Assembly: GCF_006716675.1 (NCBI RefSeq)
Contig: NZ_VFPM01000002.1
Coordinates: 1,240,001 to 1,304,000, forward strand
Direction: 5' to 3'
Origin: Humibacillus xanthopallidus
GTDB lineage: Bacteria; Actinomycetota; Actinomycetes; Actinomycetales; Dermatophilaceae
DNA: 64,000 nucleotides
Numbering within the stretch: position 1 is the first letter of the stretch; every line of letters begins with the position of its first letter. This document shows, piece after piece, positions 52,427-60,370 of the stretch. Under the pieces are notes generated by a model, which was not told the DNA's origin, made no database searches, and saw only the letters and a list, made by a program, of their open reading frames with translations. The position numbers and the translations under genes were made by a program.

Positions 52427-54130
52427 TCAGGACAGGCCGACGATCGAGCCGTCCTCGGTGAGGTCGATGCGCTCGGCGTTGGGCGACTTCGGGAGCCCGG
52501 GCATCGTGCGCATGTCTCCGCAGATCGCGTAGACGTAGCCGGCTCCGACCGCTGCGCGCACCTCACGGACCGGGAGCCGCCAGCCGGTCGGCGCACCCTT
52601 GAGCGAGGGGCTCGAGGAGATCGACAGGTGGGTCTTGGCGATGACGACGGGCAGGGTGCCGAAGCCGAGCCGCTCGTACTCTGCGAGGGCCTTGGCAGCG
52701 GACGGGCTCACGTCGATGCCGTCGGCGCCGTAGACCTCGCGGGCGACCGTCTCGATCTTCTCCGTGAGCGGCATCTCGAGCGGGTAGAGGAAGCGGAAGT
52801 CGTTGGGCTCCTCCGCCGCCTCGGTGACGACGCGTGCGAGCTCGAGCGCGCCGGCGCCTCCGTCGGCGACATGCGTCGTGACGGCGCACCGCACCCCGAG
52901 CTCGTCGCACAGCTGCTGGATGACCGCGTGCTCGGAGTCGAAGTCGGTCGGGAAGGCGTTGATCGCGACGACGGGCGCGATACCGAAGCGCTGGATGATC
53001 TCGATGTGCTTGCGCAGGTTGGGCAGCCCCGAGCGCACGTCGTCGGGACTCTCGGCGAGCAGACCCTCGGGCAGCGGCTTGCCGGGCTTGATCACCCAGC
53101 GTCCGGAGTGCGCCTTGAGGGCGCGCACCGTGGCGACGAGCACCGCGGCGTCGGGCACGAGCCCGCTGACCCGGCACTTGACGTTGAAGAAGCGCTCGGC
53201 GCCCATGTCGGCGCCGAAGCCGGCCTCGGTGATGACGTAGTCGCTGCCGCGCACGCCCACGAGGTCGGCGATCACCGAGGAGGTGCCGGTCGCGATGTTG
53301 CCGAAGGGCCCGCAGTGGATGATGGCCGGCCCCCCCTCGAGGGTCTGGAGGAGGTTGGGCTTGAGGGCGTCGCGCAGGATGACCGACATCGCGCCCGCGG
53401 CCTGCAGGTCGTCGGCCGTCACGCTCTTGCCCTCGACGGTGTAGGCGACGACGATCCGCCCCAGCCTCAGCCGCAGGTCCTCGAGCGAGGTGGCGAGCGT
53501 GAGCAGCACCATGACCTCACTGGCCGCCGTGATGTCGAAGCCGGTCTGGCGCACGAGACCGTCCTCGCGGGCACCGATGCCGACGATGACGGTGCGCAGC
53601 GCCCGGTCGTTGACGTCGAGGACGCGGCGCCAGGTGATGTTGCGGACGTCGATGCCGAGCTTGTTGCCGTGGTGCAGGTGGTTGTCGATCATCGCCGAGA
53701 GCAGGTTGTGCGCGGCCGTCACGGCGTGGAAGTCGCCGGTCAGGTGCAGGTTGAGGCGCTCCATCGGCACGACCTGGCTGTAGCCCCCGCCCGCCGCGCC
53801 GCCCTTGATGCCGAAGGTCGGGCCCATCGACGGCTGCCGGAGGGCGACGACCGCGCGCTTGTCGAGGCGCCCGAGCGCCTGCGCGAGACCCACCGACGTC
53901 GTCGTCTTGCCCTCCCCGAGAGGCGTCGGAGTGATCGCCGTGACGACGACGTACTTCGCCCGGTGGCCCGCGTCCGGCTCGTCGAGGACCGCGAGGTCGA
54001 TCTTCGCGACGTCACGCCCCCAGGGCTCGAGCTGGTCCTCGGTCAGTCCGAGGTCGGACCCGACGTCGACGAGCGGACGCAGGGTCGCCGCGTGCGCGAT
54101 CTCGAGGTCGGTGGGCAGCGATGCACTCAT
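52427..54130 (-). CDS. fhs: Formate-tetrahydrofolate ligase
   Basis: 567 aa. Makes 10-formyl-tetrahydrofolate from formate with ATP. P-loop-like TPLGEGKTTTSVGL, RQPSMGPTFGIKGGAAGGGYSQV, FNVKCR and the final RTMPGLPKSPNAERID are diagnostic. Length is normal for the family. Start ATG 54130 (MSASLPTDLEIA). Supplies one-carbon units alongside thyA-folA. Confidence 0.97.
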   Translation of the reverse strand: MSASLPTDLEIAHAATLRPLVDVGSDLGLTEDQLEPWGRDVAKIDLAVLDEPDAGHRAKYVVVTAITPTPLGEGKTTTSVGLAQALGRLDKRAVVALRQPSMGPTFGIKGGAAGGGYSQVVPMERLNLHLTGDFHAVTAAHNLLSAMIDNHLHHGNKLGIDVRNITWRRVLDVNDRALRTVIVGIGAREDGLVRQTGFDITAASEVMVLLTLATSLEDLRLRLGRIVVAYTVEGKSVTADDLQAAGAMSVILRDALKPNLLQTLEGGPAIIHCGPFGNIATGTSSVIADLVGVRGSDYVITEAGFGADMGAERFFNVKCRVSGLVPDAAVLVATVRALKAHSGRWVIKPGKPLPEGLLAESPDDVRSGLPNLRKHIEIIQRFGIAPVVAINAFPTDFDSEHAVIQQLCDELGVRCAVTTHVADGGAGALELARVVTEAAEEPNDFRFLYPLEMPLTEKIETVAREVYGADGIDVSPSAAKALAEYERLGFGTLPVVIAKTHLSISSSPSLKGAPTGWRLPVREVRAAVGAGYVYAICGDMRTMPGLPKSPNAERIDLTEDGSIVGLS

Positions 54131-54318
54131 GGGTCGATACAACTCCCGGATCTGCGCTCACACAACAGAATCGCCGCAATGACGAGTGTGATGTCGAGCC
54201 CAGTCGGGACGATCGACGGCGCGCTCCGCCGGTCCCGAGGCGGCAGGCACCGGCGCCCGGCCCGTGCGCGGGTCCACAGGGTGGGGGTCCACGGGGGCGG
54301 AGCGAAGGCGCGTCGGCA

Positions 54319-54324
54319 TACCCT
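54319..54324 (+). promoter_or_regulatory. -10 element TACCCT of the helicase gene, overlapping GGCATAC
   Basis: TACCCT ends 6 bases before ATG 54331. The heptamer GGCATAC at 54315-54321 overlaps it. The rest of the spacer 54131-54318 shows nothing recognisable. Confidence 0.5.
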
Positions 54325-54330
54325 GATCCA

Positions 54331-56571
54331 ATGCCCCAGCGACCCGTGCTCGACGACCTCCTCCACGCCGCGGTGTCGGGGGTCGGGGGCGCCGAGCGGC
54401 CCGGCCAGGTCGAGATGGCGCGGGCCGTCGCCCGCTCGATCGACGCGCGCGAGCACCTGCTCGTGCAGGCGGGCACGGGCACCGGCAAGTCGCTCGCCTA
54501 CCTCGTGCCGGCCGTGGCTCACGCGTTCGAGGCGGGCAAGCCCGCTGTCGTCGCGACCGCCACGCTCGCGCTGCAGGCCCAGATCGTCGACCGCGACATG
54601 CCCCGCGTCGCCGACGCCCTCGCACCCGTGCTCGGACGTCGCCCGACCTACGCGCTCGTCAAGGGTCGGCGCAACTACGTGTGCCTCAACAAGCTCGAGG
54701 GCGGCTTCCCCGACGACGAGGAGGGGCTCTTCGGCGTCGGTCAGGTCGACGCCGCGGTGGGACGGCTCGGCCAGGAGGTCGTCCGACTGCGCGAGTGGGC
54801 CTCGAGCACGGACTCCGGTGACCGTGACGAGCTCGTCCCCGGCGTCTCGGAGCGAGCCTGGCGGCAGGTGTCGGTATCGGCGCACGAGTGCATGGGCGGC
54901 AAGTGCCCGCTCGTCGCCGAGTGCTTCGTCGAGCGGGCGCGCGAGGCCGCCAAGGACGTCGACGTCATCGTCACCAACCACTCCTTCATGGCCATCGACT
55001 CCTTCGAGGGCCGCCAGATGCTGCCCGAGCACGACGTGCTCGTCGTCGACGAGGCCCACGAGCTCGTCGACCGCGTGACCGCGACCATCACCGACGAGCT
55101 CACCGGCGCCATGGTCATGACGGCCGCCCGCAAGGCGGGTCGCATGTCCGAGAACGGCCCGGCGCTCGAGGAGGCGGGAGAGCTGCTCGCGGCAGCCCTC
55201 GAGCCGCTCGAGGAGGGCCGGATGCTCGGCGTGCCCGACTCGGTGGGACTCGCACTCGCTCGCGTGCGCGACACGGCGCGCACGGTGCAGAGCGACCTCA
55301 AGCCGCCGCCCGGGCAGGAGGCCGACGGGGCGCGCCAGGTCGCCCGCGCCGCCGTCGACGAGGTGCAGGAGAACGCCGAGCGCATCCTCGAGGAGCGCGA
55401 GCTCGACGTCGTCTGGCTGAATCGCGACCAGCGCCGCGGCCCGGTCCTGCGCGTCGCCCCGATGAGTGTCGCGATGCTCGTGCGCGACAAGGTCTTCGAG
55501 GGCCGCACGGTCGTGCTGACGTCGGCGACCCTCGAGCTCGGCGGCACCTTCGATGCCGTCGCCGGCACCATCGGCCTGCGGGGCGAGGGCGCTCCGGCGT
55601 GGCAGGGGCTCGACGTCGGCAGCCCGTTCGACTACCCGAAGCAGGCCATCGCCTACGTCGCCGCCCACCTGCCGCCTCCGGGTCGCGACGGCGCCGGCGA
55701 CGACACGCTCGACGAGATCGAGGCGCTGGTCCGGGCCGCCGGCGGACGCACCCTGGGGCTCTTCTCCTCGATGCGTGCGGCGCAGACGGCCGCCGAGGTC
55801 ATGAGGGCCCGGTTCGGCGACGACATCCCGGTCCTCTGCCAGGGCGAGGACCAGATCACGACCCTCGTGCGCCAGTTCGCCCGTGACCCGCGCACGTGCC
55901 TCTTCGGCACGCTGACCCTGTGGCAGGGCGTCGACGTGCCGGGGTCCTCGTGCCAGCTCGTCATCATCGACCGCATCCCGTTCCCGCGCCCCGATGACCC
56001 GCTGGCGTCCGCCCGCTCGCAGGCGATCGCCCGCATGGGCGGCAACGGCTTCATGGCCGTGTCGGCGACCCACGCGGCGCTGCGCCTCGCTCAAGGGGCG
56101 GGTCGACTCGTGCGGCGGGCCGACGACCGCGGGGTCGTCGCCTTCCTCGACTCCCGGATGATGACGGCCCGGTATGCCGGCTTCCTCCAGCGCTCGCTGC
56201 CGCCCTTCTATCCCACGACCGACACGGCGATGGTGCTCGCCGCCCTCGCTCGCCTCGACGCCACCGCACCACCGCCGGTGGCCGTCGAGGAGCCCGCACT
56301 GCGGTCACTGACCGGAGCGCGCGCCGACGCCGACGGCACCGAGCACCCGCGGCCCGTCGCGGGCCCGCCGCCCGTCGCCGAGTCGTCTCGCAGCGCCGTC
56401 ACGTCCGGGCACGCGTGGACCGACGAGCAGGACGAGGAGCTGCGCGATGCGGCCGAGTCCGGCATGCAGCTGGAGGAGCTCGTCGACCACTTCGAGCTGA
56501 GCGAGGAGACCATCGCAGCCCGCCTCGAGCAGCTCGACCTCAACCTCGCCTCCGGGGCCCTCTTCGACTGA
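54331..56571 (+). CDS. DinG/XPD-like ATP-dependent DNA helicase
   Basis: 746 aa superfamily 2 helicase. Walker A QAGTGTGKSLAYL, DEAH box VDEAHELVD and C-terminal motifs GTLTLWQGVDVPG, QGAGRLVRR. Four cysteines between motifs Ia and II (NYVCL; CMGGKCPLVAEC) match the 4Fe-4S site of DinG/XPD enzymes. The last 110 residues are a disordered linker plus a small helical unit (QLEELVDHFELSEETIAARLEQL). It may unwind R-loops or recombination intermediates; no LexA box lies upstream. Confidence 0.93.
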   Translation: MPQRPVLDDLLHAAVSGVGGAERPGQVEMARAVARSIDAREHLLVQAGTGTGKSLAYLVPAVAHAFEAGKPAVVATATLALQAQIVDRDMPRVADALAPVLGRRPTYALVKGRRNYVCLNKLEGGFPDDEEGLFGVGQVDAAVGRLGQEVVRLREWASSTDSGDRDELVPGVSERAWRQVSVSAHECMGGKCPLVAECFVERAREAAKDVDVIVTNHSFMAIDSFEGRQMLPEHDVLVVDEAHELVDRVTATITDELTGAMVMTAARKAGRMSENGPALEEAGELLAAALEPLEEGRMLGVPDSVGLALARVRDTARTVQSDLKPPPGQEADGARQVARAAVDEVQENAERILEERELDVVWLNRDQRRGPVLRVAPMSVAMLVRDKVFEGRTVVLTSATLELGGTFDAVAGTIGLRGEGAPAWQGLDVGSPFDYPKQAIAYVAAHLPPPGRDGAGDDTLDEIEALVRAAGGRTLGLFSSMRAAQTAAEVMRARFGDDIPVLCQGEDQITTLVRQFARDPRTCLFGTLTLWQGVDVPGSSCQLVIIDRIPFPRPDDPLASARSQAIARMGGNGFMAVSATHAALRLAQGAGRLVRRADDRGVVAFLDSRMMTARYAGFLQRSLPPFYPTTDTAMVLAALARLDATAPPPVAVEEPALRSLTGARADADGTEHPRPVAGPPPVAESSRSAVTSGHAWTDEQDEELRDAAESGMQLEELVDHFELSEETIAARLEQLDLNLASGALFD

Positions 56572-56640
56572 GCACGCCAGGGACACACCGCGGGTGGCGG
56601 CAGTGGTCGGGGTGTCGGGGGCGCGTGGCAGGGTGTTGCC

Positions 56641-57606
56641 ATGACCGACCCGGCCGCATCCTCGCTCGTGCTCGTCACCGGACCCGAGGAGTTCCTCGTC
56701 GAGCGCGCCGTCTCCGGGGTCGTCGCGAGCGCCCGCGCGGCCGAGCCCGACCTCGAGGTCATCCGTCTCGAGCCGAGCACCTACGAGGCAGGCGCCCTGC
56801 AGATGCACGCGAGCCCGTCGCTCTTCGGTGGCGTCAAGGCGATCGTCGTCACCGGCGTGCACGAGGCGCCCGAGGAGATGCAGGCCGACCTGCTGACGCT
56901 CGTCGCGACCCCCGACCCCGACCTGCTGCTCGTCGTCGCGCACGGCGGCGGCATGCGCGGCAAGAAGGTCCTCGACACGATGAAGAAGTCGGGTGCACGC
57001 GTCATCGACTGCCCGGCGGTCAAGACCGACCGCGACAAGACCGACTTCGTCATGAAGGAGTTCGCGGCCGCCCACCGCAAGATCACGAGCGAGGGCGTGC
57101 GCGCCCTCGTCGAGGCGGTCGGCAAGGACCTCCGCGAGCTCGCGAGCGCCTGCTCGCAGCTCGTCTCCGACACCGAGGGCACCGTCGACGACGCCGTCGT
57201 CGACACCTACCACGGCGGCAAGGTCGAGGCGACCGGCTTCCGGGTCGCCGACGCGACCGTCGCCGGCCAGGCCGGCGAGGCGTTGCGGCTGCTCCGGCAC
57301 GCGATCGCCTCTGGGGTCGACCCCGTGCCGATCGTCGCGGTCATCGCCTCGCAGCTGCGCCAGCTCGTCAAGGTCGGCTCAGCCGGGCGGGGCAGCTCGG
57401 CCCAGCTCGCCAAGAGCCTCGGGATGGCCCCGTGGCAGGTCGACAAGGCGCGCCGGGCCGTCGGGCACTGGAGCGCCGACGGTCTCGCCGTCGCCGTGCA
57501 GGCCATCGCCGCGGCCGACCACGAGGTCAAGGGCGGGGGCCGAGACCCGGTCTATGCCGTCGAGCGCGCCATCCTCACCATCGCGCGAGCCCGCGCGGCG
57601 AGCTGA
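56641..57606 (+). CDS. holA: DNA polymerase III subunit delta
   Basis: 321 aa. Clamp-loader subunit that opens the beta clamp. SLVLVTGPEEFLVERAV at the N-terminus, a domain II, and a helical C-terminal collar (LAKSLGMAPWQVDKARRAV). The usual neighbour rpsT follows, as in many bacteria. ATG 56641; no clear ribosome site. Confidence 0.94.
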   Translation: MTDPAASSLVLVTGPEEFLVERAVSGVVASARAAEPDLEVIRLEPSTYEAGALQMHASPSLFGGVKAIVVTGVHEAPEEMQADLLTLVATPDPDLLLVVAHGGGMRGKKVLDTMKKSGARVIDCPAVKTDRDKTDFVMKEFAAAHRKITSEGVRALVEAVGKDLRELASACSQLVSDTEGTVDDAVVDTYHGGKVEATGFRVADATVAGQAGEALRLLRHAIASGVDPVPIVAVIASQLRQLVKVGSAGRGSSAQLAKSLGMAPWQVDKARRAVGHWSADGLAVAVQAIAAADHEVKGGGRDPVYAVERAILTIARARAAS

Positions 57607-57831
57607 CCGGGCGCGGCGGCATACGCCCGCGGGTGCCTTGACCCGGTGGCGGCGCCGGTTTGGAGGGGAGCGGAGCCACTGGTAACTTTGACCCTTGCGT
57701 GCGCGCTCTTGGTCGTGCGCGTATGCAGGCTCTACCCAGAGCGGCTCACGCAGGGTGCCCCACGCCCGGTCCCGAGCTGCTTTGCCGCCCTCTAACGGCA
57801 ACCATCCGACCGAACGAAAGAAACTCTCAAC
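57607..57831 (+). promoter_or_regulatory. Leader and promoter region of rpsT
   Basis: 225 bases between holA and rpsT. TTGACC at 57688-57693 lies in a less G+C-rich patch and may be a -35 element; no fitting -10 was found at 17 bases. GAAAGAA just before the start may act as ribosome site. Contains one GGCATAC heptamer at 57618. Confidence 0.4.
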
Positions 57832-58092
57832 GTGGCAAACATCAAGTCGCAGCTCAAGCGCATCAAGACGAACGAGAAGCGCACCGAGCGCAACAAGGCC
57901 GTCAAGAGCGAGCTCCGCACGTGGATCCGCAAGTTCCGTGAGGCCGCTGCCTCCGGTGACAAGGACGCCGCCTCCGACGCCCTGAAGGTCGCTTCGACGA
58001 AGCTCGACAAGGCTGTCTCGAAGGGCGTCATCCACGCCAACCAGGCCGCCAACAAGAAGTCGGCCATGGCGAAGAAGGCCGCGGCGCTCTGA
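57832..58092 (+). CDS. rpsT: 30S ribosomal protein bS20
   Basis: 86 aa, highly basic, three long helices; [30 protein letters not shown] is the family N-terminus and [18 protein letters not shown] the end. GTG start 57832. Binds 16S rRNA early in assembly. Followed by a strong hairpin. Confidence 0.97.
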   Translation: MANIKSQLKRIKTNEKRTERNKAVKSELRTWIRKFREAAASGDKDAASDALKVASTKLDKAVSKGVIHANQAANKKSAMAKKAAAL

Positions 58093-58112
58093 CGCGTCAC
58101 GCACCAGCCCTG

Positions 58113-58146
58113 TTCGGGCCCGTCACCCTCGGGTGGCGGGCCCGAA
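58113..58146 (+). terminator. Terminator after rpsT
   Basis: TTCGGGCCCGTCACCC and GGGTGGCGGGCCCGAA pair, with one U.G wobble on the plus-strand RNA and a tight loop. The core CCCGTCACCC/GGGTGGCGGG is the same as in the terminator at 92-128. Confidence 0.85.
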
Positions 58147-58180
58147 CTGCGTCCGGCGAGCGTGAGGCGCGCGGAGGTGT

Positions 58181-58792
58181 TCAGCGCCGCTGGGCGCGGG
58201 CCGCCGCGATGACGCGCTCGTAGCGGTCACGGGGGAGCACCGCACCCTCGCGGCGCACCCCCTGCGGGTCGACCCGAACGAGCCGGTTGACCCGCACCTC
58301 GCTCGGCCGGCCACGCCGGTCCCAGTCGCCCGTGCCGATGTCGACCCACTCCCGCCCCGAGCGGCGCTCCTGCTGCTCGTCGACGTCGTGGTCCCTGCTC
58401 GTCAGCGGCAGCGCGACGAGCCACTCGGCCTCGCGCCCGATGATGAGCACGGGCCGGTCCTTGCCCTGGGTGTGGTCCTCCTCGTAGGGCACCCACGTCC
58501 ACACGATCTCGCCCGGGTCGGGGTTGCCGTCCGGCGCGGGGGAGTACGTCATGTCGGGCAGCGTCGTGGCATCCCCGGGGTATGCCGTCCGGTCGCCTCC
58601 GTCGGTCCGGGTGCCCTGGGTGCCCTGGGGGCCCTGGGCTCCTTGGGCTCCTTGGGCGCCCGGCGGGCTCGTTGGCCGCGAGCCCGGCCGCGAGCCCGGC
58701 CTCGATCCCGGCTTCGGGCCGCGAGCGGGCGGGGTGCGGGGGCCGCGCAGGGCGTTGCGCAGGCCCTGGAGGAGGCGGTCGAGGGCAGACAT
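58181..58792 (-). CDS. Orphan PemK/MazF-like protein with collagen-like linker
   Basis: 203 aa. Residues 1-95 are an amphipathic start and a Gly/Pro/Gln/Arg-rich linker with (GAQ)n and (PGSR)n repeats. The C-terminal half has a PemK/MazF-like fold: GEIVWTWVPYEEDHTQGKDRPVLIIGR, WLVALPLTSRDHD. Actinobacteria often carry such stand-alone members, and no antitoxin gene is adjacent, so toxin activity is doubtful. ATG 58792 lies seven bases after TACGGT, and a repeated ACCGTWACC element covers the promoter. Confidence 0.8.
   Translation of the reverse strand: MSALDRLLQGLRNALRGPRTPPARGPKPGSRPGSRPGSRPTSPPGAQGAQGAQGPQGTQGTRTDGGDRTAYPGDATTLPDMTYSPAPDGNPDPGEIVWTWVPYEEDHTQGKDRPVLIIGREAEWLVALPLTSRDHDVDEQQERRSGREWVDIGTGDWDRRGRPSEVRVNRLVRVDPQGVRREGAVLPRDRYERVIAAARAQRR
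58610..58663 (-). repeat. 9-bp tandem repeat in the PemK-like gene
   Basis: Six units of the GGTGCCCTG/GGCTCCTTG type encode GAQGAQGAQGPQGTQGT on the minus strand, a collagen-like linker. Confidence 0.85.
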
Positions 58793-58799
58793 GGGAATC

Positions 58800-58822
58800 A
58801 CCGTAACCGCGCCACCGTTACC
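58800..58822 (-). promoter_or_regulatory. TACGGT -10 with ACCGTWACC direct repeat
   Basis: ACCGTAACC (58800-58808) and ACCGTTACC (58814-58822) are offset by 14 bases. The first contains the minus-strand -10 TACGGT (58805-58800) of the PemK-like gene, so binding there should block it. It may be an autoregulatory operator. Confidence 0.5.
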
Positions 58823-58917
58823 GTTTGGGTCTGAGCCCGGGTCGACGGCGATCCATCCTGTCCGCTCCCAGTGCCCCCGGCACTGCCACGCACAGCCCCG
58901 AACCCGGAGAACCCACC

Positions 58918-60132
58918 GTGAGCCCCGCCGCACGACGCACGACCTTCGCCATCCTCGCCCTCGCGCTGGGCGGCTTCGCCATCGGCACGACGGAGTTCGT
59001 CACGATGGGACTGCTGCCGCAGATCGCCGAGGGCACCGGGGTCGACATCGCGACGGCCGGTCACTACGTCTCGGCCTACGCCCTCGGAGTCGTCATCGGC
59101 GCCCCGCTCATCGCCGTCATGGCGGCGAAGATGCCGCGCAAGGGACTGCTCATGGGGCTCATGGGCTTCTTCGCCGTGGCGCACATCGCGATCGCGTTTG
59201 CCGACACCTACCCGACCGTCATGGCTGCGCGCTTCCTCGCCGGAATCCCGCACGGCGCCTTCTTCGGCATCGGGTCGGTCGTCGCGGCCTCGCTCGTGTC
59301 ACACCAGCGGCGCACGGCTGCGGTGGCGACGCTGCTCGGTGGCCTCGGGGTCGCCAACGTCATCGGCGTGCCCCTTGCGACCCTTCTCGGCCAGCGCTAC
59401 TCGTGGCACCTGCCCTACCTCGTCGTCGGCCTCGTCGCGGTCGTGACGGTCGCCGCGATCGGCGTCTTCCTGCCCCACCAGAGCCCGAGCGGCGAGGAGT
59501 CGATGCGCTCGGAGATGCGCTCCCTCCGTCGCCTGCAGGTGTGGCTCGCCCTGCTCATCGGCGTCGTCGGCTTCGGCGGCATGTTCGCGATGTACTCCTA
59601 CATCACGCCGACGATGACCGAGCTCGCCGGGCTCGACGAGAGCTACATCCCGTGGGTCCTCGCGGCATACGGCATCGGCATGGTCACCGGAATGGTCCTC
59701 AGCGGGCGCGTCGCCAACCGGGTCGGGGTGCTCAAGGGCATCATCATCGCGCTGTCGCTCGTGGGGGCCCTGCTCGCGGTCTTCGGCTGGGCCGCGCAGG
59801 TGCTGTGGCTGGCAGTCGTCATGGTCTTCGTGCTCGGGGTGCTGCCATCGATCGTCGTGCCGCTGCTCCAGACGCGCCTCATGGACGTCGCCCACGAGGG
59901 GCAGTCGCTCGCGGCTGCGCTCAACCACTCGACGCTCAACATGGCCAACGCCCTCGGGGCCTGGCTCGGCTCGCTCGTGCTCGCCGCCGGCTGGGGCTAC
60001 GGCGCGCCCAGCCTCGTGGGCGCCGGCCTCGCGGTCCTCGGTGTCGGGGTGGCCGTGCTCTCAGCGGCGCTCGAGCGCCGCGCTCACGTCGCGCGTCCCG
60101 CCGCGCGGCAGGTCGAGACCGCGAACGTCTGA
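58918..60132 (+). CDS. MFS exporter of the AraJ/YdhP (DHA1) type
   Basis: 404 aa with 12 helices. The N-terminus LGGFAIGTTEFVTMGLLPQIAEGTGVDIATAGHYVSAYALG is typical of the AraJ/NepI/Cmx exporters. Loop motif A (AAKMPRKGLL) and motif in helix 5 (GVANVIGVPLATLLGQ) are present. May export sugars, nucleosides or drugs such as chloramphenicol; not decided. GTG 58918 with GGAGA upstream. Confidence 0.9.
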   Translation: MSPAARRTTFAILALALGGFAIGTTEFVTMGLLPQIAEGTGVDIATAGHYVSAYALGVVIGAPLIAVMAAKMPRKGLLMGLMGFFAVAHIAIAFADTYPTVMAARFLAGIPHGAFFGIGSVVAASLVSHQRRTAAVATLLGGLGVANVIGVPLATLLGQRYSWHLPYLVVGLVAVVTVAAIGVFLPHQSPSGEESMRSEMRSLRRLQVWLALLIGVVGFGGMFAMYSYITPTMTELAGLDESYIPWVLAAYGIGMVTGMVLSGRVANRVGVLKGIIIALSLVGALLAVFGWAAQVLWLAVVMVFVLGVLPSIVVPLLQTRLMDVAHEGQSLAAALNHSTLNMANALGAWLGSLVLAAGWGYGAPSLVGAGLAVLGVGVAVLSAALERRAHVARPAARQVETANV

Positions 60133-60223
60133 TCGTCCGGACCCGGCGGCGTGGTCCCCGGTAGTCCTCGGTGGCCCCCGGCCCTCAGTGCCCCCGGGCC
60201 TCACGGCCCCCGGTGGACGGGAT

Positions 60224-60252
60224 TTGGCGTGGCGGCAGCTCGCAAATAAGGT
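60224..60252 (+). promoter_or_regulatory. Iron transporter promoter TTGGCG-N17-TAAGGT
   Basis: A -35 (60224-60229) and -10 (60247-60252) with ideal 17-base spacing. The -10 is the left half of the IdeR/DtxR box. The spacer before it (60133-60223) is very G+C-rich and shows nothing else. Confidence 0.7.
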
Positions 60253-60265
60253 GAGGCTTGCCTAA
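60247..60265. promoter_or_regulatory. DtxR/IdeR iron box
   Basis: TAAGGTGAGGCTTGCCTAA matches 15 of 19 bases of the classical DtxR/IdeR box TTAGGTTAGGCTAACCTAA. It overlaps the promoter, so the Fe-loaded repressor should switch off the iron ABC operon. Confidence 0.85.
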
Positions 60266-60370
60266 CTCACCGAGGTGGTGAGGCCAGCGAGTCCGGAGCA
60301 ACTCACACCTGTCACCCGACTCGGCGGCCGATCCGCCCTGCCCTCGACCCCTGACACCGGGAGCCAGCTC

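Noticed and set aside
54127..56094. 655-codon minus-strand frame opposite the helicase
   Set aside because: Shadow frame without motifs; the plus strand encodes an intact DinG-like enzyme.
58181..58792. Complete toxin-antitoxin pair
   Set aside because: No antitoxin-sized frame with a ribosome site lies directly upstream or downstream.
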